Shown here: positions 1 through 10,471 of the stretch, piece by piece
Layout: each line of letters begins with the position of its first letter
How positions within the stretch are numbered: position 1 is the stretch's first letter
Origin: JBCBGF01 sp039193455
GTDB taxonomy: Bacteria > Pseudomonadota > Alphaproteobacteria > Rhodobacterales > Rhodobacteraceae
DNA: 64,000 nt
Assembly: GCA_039193455.1 (NCBI GenBank)
Contig: JBCCWO010000004.1
Span: 124,001-188,000, forward strand
Direction of reading: 5' to 3'
Program-made: the position numbers and the translations under genes
The notes under the pieces: model-generated
Seen by the model: the letters and a program-made list of their open reading frames with translations, nothing else
What the model was told of the DNA's origin: nothing
The model's database searches: none

Positions 1-2059
1 CCGGCCCGAAGATTGCCGAAACCCCAGCGGCCTTCAAGAAGTCATAGTCCTGCTGCGGGATGACCCCGCCACAGATCACCAGGATGTCCCCCGCCCCTTG
101 CGCCTTGAGCGCCTCGATCAGCTTGGGTGCCAGCGTCTTATGGCCAGCGGCCTGCGAAGATATCCCCACGACATGCACGTCGTTATCCACAGCGTCCTGG
201 GCCGCTTCCTCGGGCGTCTGGAACAAGGGCCCCACATCGACATCAAACCCGATATCGGCAAATGCCGTGGCGATGACCTTGGCACCCCGGTCGTGCCCGT
301 CCTGACCCATTTTCACCACCAGCATCCGGGGCCGCCGCCCTTCGGCTTCGGCAAAAAGCTCCACATCCTTTTGGATGGCTGCAAACCCTTCGTCGCCCTC
401 ATAGGCGGCGCCATACACTCCGGCCAACGTCTTTACCTCCGCACGGTGGCGGCCAAAGGCCCGCTCCATCGCCATTGAAATCTCGCCCACCGTGGCCCGC
501 GCCCGCGCCGCCTCGACCGCGGCGGCAAGCAGGTTCCCCGTGCCGTCCCGCGCGCTTTGCTCAAGGGCGCTCAACGCAGCCTCACACGCCGCAGCGTCGC
601 GACCTGCACGTGTGGCCTCGATCCGCGCAACTTGGGCATCGCGCACGGCTTCGTTGTCGATATCGAGAATGTCGATAGGGTCTTCGGCGTCCTTGCGGTA
701 CTTGTTGACGCCCACGATCACCTCGTCCCCCCGGTCGATCATCGCCTGCCGCCGCGCTGCGGTTTCCTCGATCCGCAGCTTGGGCATGCCAGAGCCCACG
801 GCCTTGGTCATACCGCCCATCGCCTCGACCTCTTCGATAAGCGCCCAAGCCTTGTCGGCCAGTTCCGCTGTCAGGCTTTCGACGTAGTAGGACCCGGCCA
901 GCGGATCGACGACGTTTGTGACGCCCGTCTCCTCTTGCAGCACCAGCTGCGTGTTTCGGGCGATGCGAGCCGAGAACTCGGTGGGCAGGGCAATCGCCTC
1001 GTCCAGCGCGTTGGTGTGCAGCGACTGCGTGCCCCCCAACACGGCGCTCATGGCCTCATAGGCCGTCCGCACAACGTTGTTGTAAGGGTCTTGCTCTTGC
1101 AGGCTCACACCCGATGTCTGGCAATGGGTCCGCAGCATCGAGGATTTGGGATCCTTTGGCTCAAACTCACTCATGATCCGGTGCCAGAGGAGGCGCGCGG
1201 CCCGGAGCTTTGCCGCCTCCATGAAGAAGTTCATGCCGATGGCAAAGAAGAACGACAGGCGCGGCGCGAACTTATCCACATCCATACCGCGCGCCAAAGC
1301 TGCGCGCACGTATTCGCGCCCGTCGGCCAGTGTGAAGGCAAGCTCTTGCACCAGGTTCGCCCCCGCCTCTTGCATGTGATAGCCCGAGATCGAGATCGAG
1401 TTGAACTTGGGCATCTCGGCGCTGGTGTATGCGATGATGTCCGAGATGATCCGCATCGATGGGTCGGGCGGGTAGATATACGTGTTCCGCACCATGAATT
1501 CCTTCAGAATGTCATTCTGAATGGTGCCCGACAGGGCGGCGCGATCGACCCCCTGCTCTTCCCCGGTGACGATGAAGTTTGCCAGAACCGGGATCACCGC
1601 CCCGTTCATCGTCATCGACACGCTGACTTTCTCCAACGGAATGCCATCGAAGAGGATCTTCATATCCTCGACGCTGTCGATGGCCACCCCGGCCTTGCCG
1701 ACATCGCCCAGAACGCGGGGGTGATCGCTGTCATAGCCCCGGTGGGTGGCCAGATCGAAGGCGACCGAGACGCCCTGCTGCCCGGCGGCAAGCGCCTTGC
1801 GATAGAAGGCGTTCGACTCTTCGGCGGTCGAGAACCCCGCATATTGGCGGATGGTCCAGGGGCGCCCGGCATACATCGTGGCCTTTACCCCCCGCGTGAA
1901 CGGCGCAAAGCCGGGAACCGAGTTAGTATGCTCAAGCCCCGCGACATCCTCGGCGGTATAAAGTGGTTTGACGCGGATCCCCTCCAGCGTTTCCCACTCC
2001 AGATCGTCCACCGGGCGGCCGCGCAACTCTTTGGCGGCCAGCGCTTTCCAATCGCTCAT
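1..2059 (-). CDS. scpA: Methylmalonyl-CoA mutase (3' end outside window)
   Basis: Converts (R)-methylmalonyl-CoA to succinyl-CoA using adenosylcobalamin, the last step of propionyl-CoA assimilation. The reading frame starts MSDWKALAAKEL at the ATG ending at 2059 and stays open to the left edge, giving about 686 of the roughly 710 residues expected for the family. The N-terminal two thirds match the substrate-binding barrel (for example TMYAGRPWTIRQYAGF and FDLATHRGYDSDHPRV). The C-terminal cobalamin domain shows the DxHxxG motif as GQDGHDRG near residue 586. It lies on the same strand as pccA and pccB, separated from pccA by a small divergent gene, so it likely belongs to the same pathway unit but probably has its own promoter. 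Only the 3' end is missing. Confidence 0.96.
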   Translation of the reverse strand, partial: MSDWKALAAKELRGRPVDDLEWETLEGIRVKPLYTAEDVAGLEHTNSVPGFAPFTRGVKATMYAGRPWTIRQYAGFSTAEESNAFYRKALAAGQQGVSVAFDLATHRGYDSDHPRVLGDVGKAGVAIDSVEDMKILFDGIPLEKVSVSMTMNGAVIPVLANFIVTGEEQGVDRAALSGTIQNDILKEFMVRNTYIYPPDPSMRIISDIIAYTSAEMPKFNSISISGYHMQEAGANLVQELAFTLADGREYVRAALARGMDVDKFAPRLSFFFAIGMNFFMEAAKLRAARLLWHRIMSEFEPKDPKSSMLRTHCQTSGVSLQEQDPYNNVVRTAYEAMSAVLGGTQSLHTNALDEAIALPTEFSARIARNTQLVLQEETGVTNVVDPLAGSYYVESLTAELADKAWALIEEVEAMGGMTKAVGSGMPKLRIEETAARRQAMIDRGDEVIVGVNKYRKDAEDPIDILDIDNEAVRDAQVARIEATRAGRDAAACEAALSALEQSARDGTGNLLAAAVEAARARATVGEISMAMERAFGRHRAEVKTLAGVYGAAYEGDEGFAAIQKDVELFAEAEGRRPRMLVVKMGQDGHDRGAKVIATAFADIGFDVDVGPLFQTPEEAAQDAVDNDVHVVGISSQAAGHKTLAPKLIEALKAQGAGDILVICGGVIPQQDYDFLKAAGVSAIFGP

Positions 2060-2161
2060 GGTGTTCTCCTTGTCTGGTCACGCACGGTTGCGTGACATAG
2101 GTTCACCTCATCCTTCGTTTTTGGCACCACCCGCCCTATATCAGGCGAAGCAGGAGACGAC

Positions 2162-2650
2162 ATGACATCACGCTTCCCCCTTGTTTTCGCGGCGCTTCTG
2201 ACAGCGGCCTCGGGTGCCTTTGCCACGGACGTCGCCGAAGGCGCGGCCGGTCGCATGGTTGTGGACACCTGGCAGGAGGATCCCACCCAGGTGTTCGACA
2301 GCGAAGGTATCTCGTTAGACGATTTCCAATGGATCGCCCGGCCCATTGTGGTGTTCGCCGACACGGAGGCCGACCCACGGTTCATCGAACAGATGGAGCT
2401 TTTTACCGCACAGCTCGACGAACTGGCCGAGCGCGATGTGGTGATCATCACCGATACCGACCCAAGCGCCCGGTCCGACATCCGCCGCCAGCTGCGCCCG
2501 CGCGGGTTCATGCTGGCCCTTCTGGGCAAGGACGGCGGCGTAAAACTGCGCAAGCCCTCGCCCTGGTCAGTGCGCGAACTCAGCCGGTCCATCGACAAGA
2601 TGCCCCTGCGCCAGCAAGAGATCCGGGACGCGCTGTTCTCGGACGGGTAG
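2162..2650 (+). CDS. Secreted DUF4174-like protein
   Basis: A 162-residue exported protein with a typical signal peptide (MTSRFPLVFAALLTAASGAFA, cleavage near residue 22). The mature part contains a segment of the type RPIVVFADTEADPRF, then a cluster of basic residues and LLGKDGGVKLRK, as in the DUF4174 family, whose thioredoxin-like fold lacks the CxxC pair. No cysteine is visible in the mature protein, so a redox role is unlikely. The gene is divergent from the mutase gene (about 100 bp between starts) and convergent with pccA. Function unknown; the family assignment is from pattern recognition only. Confidence 0.7.
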   Translation: MTSRFPLVFAALLTAASGAFATDVAEGAAGRMVVDTWQEDPTQVFDSEGISLDDFQWIARPIVVFADTEADPRFIEQMELFTAQLDELAERDVVIITDTDPSARSDIRRQLRPRGFMLALLGKDGGVKLRKPSPWSVRELSRSIDKMPLRQQEIRDALFSDG

Positions 2651-2681
2651 CGCCCGCCGGGCGTTATGCGGGCCTCTGGGT

Positions 2682-4682
<2,001 letters not shown>

Positions 4683-4826
4683 GTCCCTCGTCTCCTTCAC
4701 TGGGCGCGTTGCGCGCCTGCGGGGTTGGGCCCCGCTCTCATGTCGTTAAACGCAAAACGACCGGCGCGCAGAACACGCCGGTCGTCTTCAAATTCTCTGC
4801 CTTGGGGGCGTGGCTGCTCTAGGCTG

Positions 4827-5027
4827 CTAGCACGCGTTGGTAAGGTCGTCGCACAGAACGCCCGCCGCCCCACCGATGACTGCGCCGGTAAGGATGTCGC
4901 CATCGACGACAAGGCTTGCCCCGGCGCCAACGGCCGCGCCTGTGAGCCCGCGTTCGATATCCGTGTCACCGCATCCGGCAAGTGCCAGAACGGCCGTGAC
5001 GCCAAAGACCGCCATGATTTTCTGCAT
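4827..5027 (-). CDS. Small glycine-rich lipoprotein
   Basis: A 66-residue protein with an N-terminal lipoprotein signal (MQKIMAVFGVTAVLALAGCG, lipobox LAGC, lipidated Cys19). The mature part has alternating Gly/Ala stretches (GAAVGAGASL, GAVIGGAAGVL), resembling the glycine-zipper segments of small outer-membrane lipoproteins, and two further cysteines near the C-terminus that could form a disulfide. It lies between pccB and pccA on the same strand. Function unknown; the glycine-zipper comparison is an inference from composition. Confidence 0.7.
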   Translation of the reverse strand: MQKIMAVFGVTAVLALAGCGDTDIERGLTGAAVGAGASLVVDGDILTGAVIGGAAGVLCDDLTNAC

Positions 5028-5364
5028 TTTTTGGGTTCCCGATTTCGCCTGTTTATGGGCAAAGACTTTGCGCCCGGGCGCGCCCGATATTCAATAACAA
5101 CTGCGCTATCGGCTAGTTTTCTAGCGTCTTCCCGCCGAGGGGCAGCCTCAAATGAACACCGCGGACCAACTCTGGGAAAGTTGGCCCGCGGCGAAGGGGA
5201 AGGGTAACGGTTTGTACTAGTCGGACAAGCAGCCTTGCTGGGAACCGCTCGCCGTGAACCCAACATCGTTGCAGTTGTTTCGATTTGAAACAGTGAATTT
5301 GCGCAAAAGACACACTGCGCCGAATTTTGCCGCATTGTCCATTGCATAGGCGGAATCATGCCGA
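5028..5364. other. Intergenic region with imperfect stem-loop
   Basis: No convincing gene is seen here. Short open frames lack a ribosome site and family-like sequence. The one structural feature is an imperfect inverted repeat at 5161-5171 and 5179-5189 (10 of 11 positions pair, loop of 7) without a T-run, so it is not a clear terminator. Confidence 0.5.
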
Positions 5365-5715
5365 TCACGCGCCGCTCATGGATTCGGGAAAACTCGCCCG
5401 GGCCAAGGACGCGTTGATTTTGAGAACGGCATCATAGCTTTCGGGGTCGAACGGATCCTCTGCTGGCAGAACCTCTCGCTCGAAGAGCCAGGACAAGCGC
5501 CCCGCATCCAGGTTTCCCCGCTCAAACGGCTCTTCGCCGAAGGCATCCCACAGGGCGGCCATGAAGGCGGCATCGGCGCGACGATCCGCAGGACGCCGAT
5601 CGGCATGGCGTTCACGCCGGATCAGGCGGGTTGCGCCCTTGGGGTTGGCGCGGCGCAAAGTGAACTGAAAGTCAGTGCCGGGAAGACGGCCAGGGAAGCC
5701 GCGATGTTTTATCAT
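5365..5715 (-). CDS. Conserved-type hypothetical protein
   Basis: A 116-residue, mostly soluble protein of unknown function starting MIKHRGFPGRLPG. The ATG at 5715 is chosen because GGAGG lies 7 nt upstream; a GTG two codons earlier is also possible. The N-terminal half is arginine rich (RRERHADRRPADRRADAAF), the C-terminal half acidic and hydrophobic (SWLFEREVLPAEDPFDPESYDAVL), with no signal peptide or membrane segment. It sits between pccB and pccA on the same strand, so it may be cotranscribed with a small lipoprotein gene upstream. I do not recognise the family. Confidence 0.55.
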   Translation of the reverse strand: MIKHRGFPGRLPGTDFQFTLRRANPKGATRLIRRERHADRRPADRRADAAFMAALWDAFGEEPFERGNLDAGRLSWLFEREVLPAEDPFDPESYDAVLKINASLARASFPESMSGA

Positions 5716-5745
5716 CTCCACACCTCCGACCGGGGTGGAGAGAGC

Positions 5746-5775
5746 GGCCGGACAGACGCGTCGCGCTGTCCGGCC
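5746..5775 (-). terminator. GC-rich hairpin, possible terminator
   Basis: A perfect 10-bp stem, GGCCGGACAG at 5746-5755 pairing with CTGTCCGGCC at 5766-5775, begins 6 nt beyond the stop codon of the small lipoprotein gene on the minus strand. There is no T-run after it on either strand, so it may end or attenuate transcription only weakly, or protect the 3' end of the short message. Confidence 0.4.
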
Positions 5776-5781
5776 CCGAAG

Positions 5782-5916
5782 TTAGAACTTGGTCGTAACG
5801 GGCTCAGCCACGATGGGCTCAGGCTCGACCATGATAACTTCTTCTTCTTGCTGAGCGCAGGCTGCCACGACAGTGAACAGGCTGACGGCAAGGATGGCTT
5901 TGATGCTCTTGGACAT
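5782..5916 (-). CDS. Very small lipoprotein
   Basis: A 44-residue protein, MSKSIKAILAVSLFTVVAAC followed by an acidic, proline- and valine-rich tail (AQQEEEVIMVEPEPIVAEP). Residues 1-19 form a lipoprotein signal with lipobox VAAC and Cys20 as the lipid-bearing residue, leaving a mature peptide of only about 25 residues. The start has AGGAG 7 nt upstream. It lies just downstream of pccB and ahead of a strong hairpin. Function unknown; tiny acidic lipoproteins of this kind are common in Rhodobacteraceae but uncharacterised. Confidence 0.65.
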   Translation of the reverse strand: MSKSIKAILAVSLFTVVAACAQQEEEVIMVEPEPIVAEPVTTKF

Positions 5917-6124
5917 CTGTGTCTCCTGGTTACAAAATGGGCAGCGCGGCGGCGTGTTACCACCCACTGCCCCTCGTCCGAGGTGCAGGCCCCTTGGAAA
6001 GACCCACACCGAATCGTACCGTAAGGATTTCCGCAATGATATCCAGCGGTTTTCAGACCGGCGGAATGTGGCTTGGATGCTACAGCCGCAGCATTCCGCC
6101 GATATTTTCGAAGCGGGGCCATCG

Positions 6125-7657
6125 TCAGAGCGGGATGTTGTCGTGCTTCTTCCAGGGCATCTTCTTGTCCTTGCGGCGCAGGGCTGCAAAGGCGCGCGCC
6201 ACGCGGCGCCGGGTGGAGCGTGGGACGATCACCTCATCGATAAAGCCACGCTCGGCCGCTTTGAACGGGTTGGCGAAGTTGTCTTCGTACTCTTGCGTCC
6301 GCGCCGCGATTTTGTCTGCATCGCCCAGTTCCGAGCGATAGAGAATCTCGGTCGCCCCTTTGGCGCCCATCACCGCGATCTCGGATGTCGGCCAGGCATA
6401 GTTGATGTCTGCGCGCAGATGCTTGGAGGCCATCACCACATAGGCACCGCCATAGGCCTTGCGCGTAATCACGGTCACCTTGGGCACCGTCGCTTCGCCG
6501 TAGGCAAAGAGAAGCTTGGCCCCGTGCTTGATCACGCCGCCATATTCCTGCGCCGTCCCGGGCAGGAAGCCGGGCACGTCCACGAATGTCAGGATCGGGA
6601 TCTCGAACGCATCGCAGAACCGCACGAACCGGCCCGCCTTGCGCGCGCTGTCGATGTCGAGCACGCCTGCCAGCACCATCGGCTGGTTGGCCACCACGCC
6701 CACGGTCGATCCTTCGATCCGGATAAAGCCGGTGATGATGTTGCCCGCGTAATCCTCTTGGATCTCATAGAAATCGCCCTCATCGGCGACCTTCAGGATC
6801 AGTTCCTTCATGTCATAGGGCAGGTTCGGGTTGTCGGGCACCAGCGTGTCAAGGCTTGCGTCAACGCGGTCGGGATCATCGTAGAACGGGCGCACCGGCG
6901 GCTTCTCGCGGTTCGACAGCGGCAGAAAATCCACCAGACGCCGCACTTCCATCAATGCTTCAATGTCGTTCTCGAACGCCTTGTCCGCGACAGAAGATTT
7001 GCGGGTGTGGGTTGTTGCACCACCCAGCTCTTCGGCTGTCACCTGTTCGTTGGTGACCGTCTTCACCACGTCCGGCCCGGTGACGAACATGTAGGAGCTG
7101 TCCTTCACCATGAAGATGAAATCCGTCATCGCCGGGGAATAGACCGCGCCGCCCGCGCAGGGCCCCATGATCACGCTGATCTGGGGCACGACGCCCGATC
7201 CTTCGATATTGCGCTGGAACACCTCGCCATAGGCCGCAAGGCTGCCCACACCCTCTTGGATCCGCGCGCCACCTGAATCGTTGAGCCCGATCACCGGGGC
7301 GCCATTCTGGATCGCCATATCCATGATTTTGCAAATCTTCGCGGCATGCGTTTCGCTGACCGAGCCGCCGAGAACGGTAAAATCCTGGCTGAACACGTAT
7401 ACCATGCGGCCATTGATCGTGCCCCACCCAGTGACAACGCCATCGCCCGGATGGCGCTGTTCGGCCATCCCGAAATCAGTGGTGCGGTGGGTGACGAACA
7501 TGTCGTACTCTTCAAAGGACCCTTCATCGAGCAGCACCTCTAACCGCTCACGCGCGGTGAGTTTGCCCTTGCCATGCTGCGCGGCCACGCGCCGCTCTCC
7601 GCCACCCGCGCGGGCACCTGCGCGGCGCGCCTCGAGTTCCTTGAGAATTTCCGTCAT
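6125..7657 (-). CDS. pccB: Propionyl-CoA carboxylase beta subunit
   Basis: Carboxyltransferase subunit that moves the carboxyl group from biotin on PccA to propionyl-CoA. The 510-residue length and sequence are typical: N-terminal crotonase-like half with FEEYDMFVTHRTTDFGM and the acyl-CoA-binding glycines GGSVSETHAAKICK and DSGGARIQEGV; C-terminal half with FVDVPGFLPGTAQEYGG and the carboxylbiotin-side motif ITRKAYGGAYVVM. Ribosome site AGGAGGGG lies just upstream of the ATG. The gene heads the propionyl-CoA to succinyl-CoA cluster with pccA and the mutase. Confidence 0.97.
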   Translation of the reverse strand: MTEILKELEARRAGARAGGGERRVAAQHGKGKLTARERLEVLLDEGSFEEYDMFVTHRTTDFGMAEQRHPGDGVVTGWGTINGRMVYVFSQDFTVLGGSVSETHAAKICKIMDMAIQNGAPVIGLNDSGGARIQEGVGSLAAYGEVFQRNIEGSGVVPQISVIMGPCAGGAVYSPAMTDFIFMVKDSSYMFVTGPDVVKTVTNEQVTAEELGGATTHTRKSSVADKAFENDIEALMEVRRLVDFLPLSNREKPPVRPFYDDPDRVDASLDTLVPDNPNLPYDMKELILKVADEGDFYEIQEDYAGNIITGFIRIEGSTVGVVANQPMVLAGVLDIDSARKAGRFVRFCDAFEIPILTFVDVPGFLPGTAQEYGGVIKHGAKLLFAYGEATVPKVTVITRKAYGGAYVVMASKHLRADINYAWPTSEIAVMGAKGATEILYRSELGDADKIAARTQEYEDNFANPFKAAERGFIDEVIVPRSTRRRVARAFAALRRKDKKMPWKKHDNIPL

Positions 7658-7862
7658 GTCCCCTCCTTAAGGTCGGCCTGCGCACGATTTCGACCGTGAC
7701 TATCGCACATGCCGCGGTGCAGAAAGCACTTTTCGCCAATTTTTTAAAGCGGATCAAAGAGTCACCGCTAACACTGCAATCGCCGCCCCCCCTATTTTCG
7801 CACAACCGGATCGCGCACTGCCAGCATAGACAATGCCGATGTGCGGGCCTAAATCCATTGTA

Positions 7863-9080
7863 ATGACGACGCACCCCGAGGTCCGGTTTCTCGACCGCAC
7901 CACGCCCCCGCATATCGCAACACTGATCCTCATGGCCGGCCTTGGTGCGCTGAGCCTGAACGTGTTCCTGCCCTCTTTGCCGGGCATGACCGCGTATTTT
8001 GAGACCGACTATCGCCTGATGCAGTTGTCGGTGGCGCTTTATCTCGGGATGAATGCGGTGCTTCAGCTGATCATCGGCCCCGTTTCGGATCGATACGGTC
8101 GCCGCCCGGTCCTGCTTTGGGCCTGCGTCCTCTTCACCATCGCCTCGCTTGGCTGCGTCCTTGCGCCGACGATCGAGGTTTTTCTGGTCTTTCGCATGTC
8201 GCAGGCGGTCATCGTCTCGGGCCTTGTTCTCAGCCGGGCGATCGTGCGCGACATGGTCCCACAGGATCAGGCCGCCTCGATGATCGGCTATGTCACGATG
8301 GGCATGGCGCTTGTGCCGATGATCAGCCCCGCCATTGGCGGGATACTGGACCAAACCTTTGGCTGGCATGCAAACTTTTGGATGATGGCGGTGCTGGGAT
8401 TGTGCCTGACCTGGCTCGTTTGGCGCGATCTGGGTGAGACGGCGACCAACACCTCGGCCAATTTCGCGGCGCAGGTCGCCGAGTATCCCGAACTGCTCAC
8501 CGCCCGGCGGTTCTGGGGCTACGCGCTTGCCGCCGCGTTTTCCTCCGGCGCATTCTTTGCCTATCTGGGCGGGGCACCCTTCGTCGGCTCGGAAGTCTTT
8601 CAGCTTGACCCGGCCACGGTCGGCTTCTTCTTCGGCGCGCCTGCGGTGGGCTACATGGTCGGCAACGGAATCTCCGGCCGCTATTCGGCGCGTATTGGCA
8701 TCAACAAGATGATGCTCTGGGGGGCGTCCTTATGCGCCGGGGGCCTCGCCTTGTCGCTGTTGCTGAACTACGCGGGGCTCAAGACGCCGCTGACGTTCTT
8801 TGGCTTCATGGTCTTTGTCGGGCTTGGAAACGGGCTTGTTCTTCCCAACGCAAATGCCGGGCTCTTGTCGGTGCGCCCGCGGCTGGCCGGGACCGCAAGC
8901 GGGCTGGGCGGGGCGATCATGATCGCCGGCGGCGCCGCATTGTCCGCGCTGGCCGGTGCGCTCTTGACGCCCGGCAGCGGCGCGGCGCCGCTCATCTGGA
9001 TCATGTTTCTGTCCGCGCTGGGGGGCGTTGCTGCAATCGTCTATGTGATCCAGCGCGAAAAGGCGCTGTCCATCACCTAG
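7863..9080 (+). CDS. MFS multidrug efflux transporter, Bcr/CflA type
   Basis: A 405-residue inner-membrane protein with twelve predicted hydrophobic segments. The motif-A loop appears as GPVSDRYGRRPVLLW after TM2, and the TM1 region (LGALSLNVFLPSLPGM) is characteristic of the Bcr/CflA drug:H+ antiporter group. The ATG at 7863 is preferred over one 10 codons upstream because the family normally begins a short distance before TM1; no strong ribosome site supports either. It is divergent from pccB and ends in a 4-bp tail overlap with the convergent DUF465 gene. Substrate unknown. Confidence 0.85.
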   Translation: MTTHPEVRFLDRTTPPHIATLILMAGLGALSLNVFLPSLPGMTAYFETDYRLMQLSVALYLGMNAVLQLIIGPVSDRYGRRPVLLWACVLFTIASLGCVLAPTIEVFLVFRMSQAVIVSGLVLSRAIVRDMVPQDQAASMIGYVTMGMALVPMISPAIGGILDQTFGWHANFWMMAVLGLCLTWLVWRDLGETATNTSANFAAQVAEYPELLTARRFWGYALAAAFSSGAFFAYLGGAPFVGSEVFQLDPATVGFFFGAPAVGYMVGNGISGRYSARIGINKMMLWGASLCAGGLALSLLLNYAGLKTPLTFFGFMVFVGLGNGLVLPNANAGLLSVRPRLAGTASGLGGAIMIAGGAALSALAGALLTPGSGAAPLIWIMFLSALGGVAAIVYVIQREKALSIT

Positions 9081-9319
9081 GCCGCCTCGGTCAGCAGCCG
9101 GTACAGCTCATCCTTCAGAACCGCCCGCCGCTTGCGCAGCTCGGTCTCGGCCAGTTGTTCGATTGGCTCCACATTGGTCTCCGCGCGGTGCACCTGACGA
9201 TTGATCTCGTGATACTCGTCCATCAGGCGACAGAAATGCGCATCGGACTGTTTAAGATCGTGGATCCGCTCGGCGTGTTCGGGAAAGTCGGCGGCCAGTT
9301 CGTGGGGTGTGTGTGTCAT
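9077..9319 (-). CDS. DUF465/YdcH-like small protein
   Basis: An 80-residue, highly charged, helical protein (MTHTPHELAADFPEHAERIH, then KQSDAHFCRLMDEYHEIN and ELRKRRAVLKDEL). This matches the DUF465 (YdcH) family of short coiled-coil proteins in length and pattern. The stop overlaps that of the MFS gene by 4 bp. Function unknown in the family. Confidence 0.8.
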   Translation of the reverse strand: MTHTPHELAADFPEHAERIHDLKQSDAHFCRLMDEYHEINRQVHRAETNVEPIEQLAETELRKRRAVLKDELYRLLTEAA

Positions 9320-9382
9320 CTGATTCCTCCGTGGGTTACACGGGATCGTCGACCGACGCCGGGAAATCCGCCTTGATCCGCG

Positions 9383-9763
9383 TCAATCTGGCACGCGTGC
9401 GGTAACCTCAATTTCGATCTTCATCTCCGGCTCCTGCAGCCCTGCCACGATCATCGTCGCAGCCGGGCGCACGGTGCCAAACACCTCTGCCGTGACGGGC
9501 CAGCAGGCCGGCCAATCGCTGGCGTCAGGCAGGATGTAGCGGACCCGCACGACGTCGGACATCGCGGCCCCGGCTTCCTCTAGGGCGCGCGCAATCGTCT
9601 GCATCGCGTTGCTGCACTGGTCCTCGACCGCCTCCGGCATGGTCATCGTGGCATAGTCGTAGCCGGTCGTCCCGGCGACAAAGGCCCAGCCGTCGCAAAC
9701 GACCGCACGGGAGTAGCCGATTTGCGCCTCAAACGGGGAACCGGTGGAAATCAGTTTGCGCAT
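9383..9763 (-). CDS. RidA family protein (enamine/imine deaminase-like)
   Basis: A 126-residue protein of the YjgF/YER057c/UK114 fold. RidA proteins hydrolyse reactive 2-aminoacrylate-type enamines. Visible family features are GWAFVAGTTGYD in the first third, EDQCSNAMQTIARALEEAG in the central helix, and the conserved arginine in VRPAATMIV that binds the substrate carboxylate, followed by EIEVTARVP at the end. The ATG at 9763 (MRKLISTGSPFE) fits the family; an upstream start would add ten unrelated residues. It lies downstream of, and on the same strand as, the TetR-type regulator. Confidence 0.85.
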   Translation of the reverse strand: MRKLISTGSPFEAQIGYSRAVVCDGWAFVAGTTGYDYATMTMPEAVEDQCSNAMQTIARALEEAGAAMSDVVRVRYILPDASDWPACWPVTAEVFGTVRPAATMIVAGLQEPEMKIEIEVTARVPD

Positions 9764-9799
9764 AGGGTCGCTTAAGCCGCCCACCGGCGGCATGCAACA

Positions 9800-10357
9800 C
9801 TACGCCTTCGGCGTGTCCACCGGGTGGGTCAGCGCCGCGTTCAGCAAGGTGCGCAGCTGCGCTTCGAACGCCGCGCTCTGGGGCGGCGCGATCCCGGGAA
9901 GGGTCAACGCTTTCTCGGCCACGCTCATCCCCAGCAAGGCCGCGCTGAACAGCCCCGCGCGATGCGGATCGCCGATAATCTGATCAAACGCATCCTGCCA
10001 TTTCCGCTGATACGCCTGCCGGATGTCGGGGCCGACTTCGGGGTCGTTTGCATTCAACAGGATCAGCCCAAGGGCCGAGGGCGCCCCGCTATCGCGCGGT
10101 GTCGTGACAAACAGGTGCACGATGGCATCGACCAGCGCATCAGCTGTGTCGAACTGCGCTGGGTCAATGCTGTCCACACGGTCCAGCGTGGCCATGAAAA
10201 GCCCGCGCTTTGAGCCATAGTACCGCGCGACCAAGGCCACATCGACACCCGCAGCGCCCGCGATATCGCGCAAGGCGACGTTGGAATACCCCTTGCTCCA
10301 GAATTGGTTACACGCCTCTTCCAGCAGTTTTTCTTTTGTGTTCAAGCCTGTCGCCAT
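9800..10357 (-). CDS. TetR family transcriptional regulator
   Basis: A 185-residue repressor-type protein. The N-terminal helix-turn-helix reads KLLEEACNQFWSKGYSNVAL then RDIAGAAGVDVALVARYYGS, residues about 10-48, a standard TetR DNA-binding domain; the rest is the variable ligand-binding helical domain. It is divergent from an SDR gene, and two near-identical 16-bp palindromes lie in the 114-bp space between the two start codons, so it probably represses both itself and the SDR gene. RidA follows on the same strand. Ligand unknown. Confidence 0.9.
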   Translation of the reverse strand: MATGLNTKEKLLEEACNQFWSKGYSNVALRDIAGAAGVDVALVARYYGSKRGLFMATLDRVDSIDPAQFDTADALVDAIVHLFVTTPRDSGAPSALGLILLNANDPEVGPDIRQAYQRKWQDAFDQIIGDPHRAGLFSAALLGMSVAEKALTLPGIAPPQSAAFEAQLRTLLNAALTHPVDTPKA

Positions 10358-10386
10358 GGGCCAAGGGTATGCGGCATGGGCGCAAT

Positions 10387-10402
10387 GTCAACAAGTGTTG
10401 AC
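10387..10402. promoter_or_regulatory. TetR operator, copy 1
   Basis: GTCAACAAGTGTTGAC is a palindrome with 7-bp perfect arms and a 2-bp centre, 29 bp upstream of the TetR start. Its right end supplies a TTGACT that could be a -35 element for the SDR gene. Copy 2 matches it at 14 of 16 positions. Confidence 0.75.
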
Positions 10403-10429
10403 TCGGCAGGCAGTCGATCCTAAATGGAC

Positions 10430-10445
10430 GTCAACAAACGTTGAC
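10430..10445. promoter_or_regulatory. TetR operator, copy 2
   Basis: GTCAACAAACGTTGAC has 6-bp perfect arms, with its centre 43 bp (about four helical turns) from that of copy 1 and 26 bp upstream of the SDR start. The spacing puts both sites on the same face of the DNA, fitting binding of two repressor dimers between the divergent genes. Confidence 0.75.
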
Positions 10446-10471
10446 TTCCTCGCTTGAAAGGCCCCCTTCCC

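Noticed and set aside
557..2095. Long plus-strand open frame of 512 codons opposite the mutase gene
   Set aside because: It lies antisense to a very well conserved methylmalonyl-CoA mutase; composition (His/Arg/Gly rich) is that of a GC-driven shadow frame.
5113..5313. Minus-strand 66-codon frame between the lipoprotein and hypothetical genes
   Set aside because: No ribosome site and no conserved pattern; treated as non-coding.
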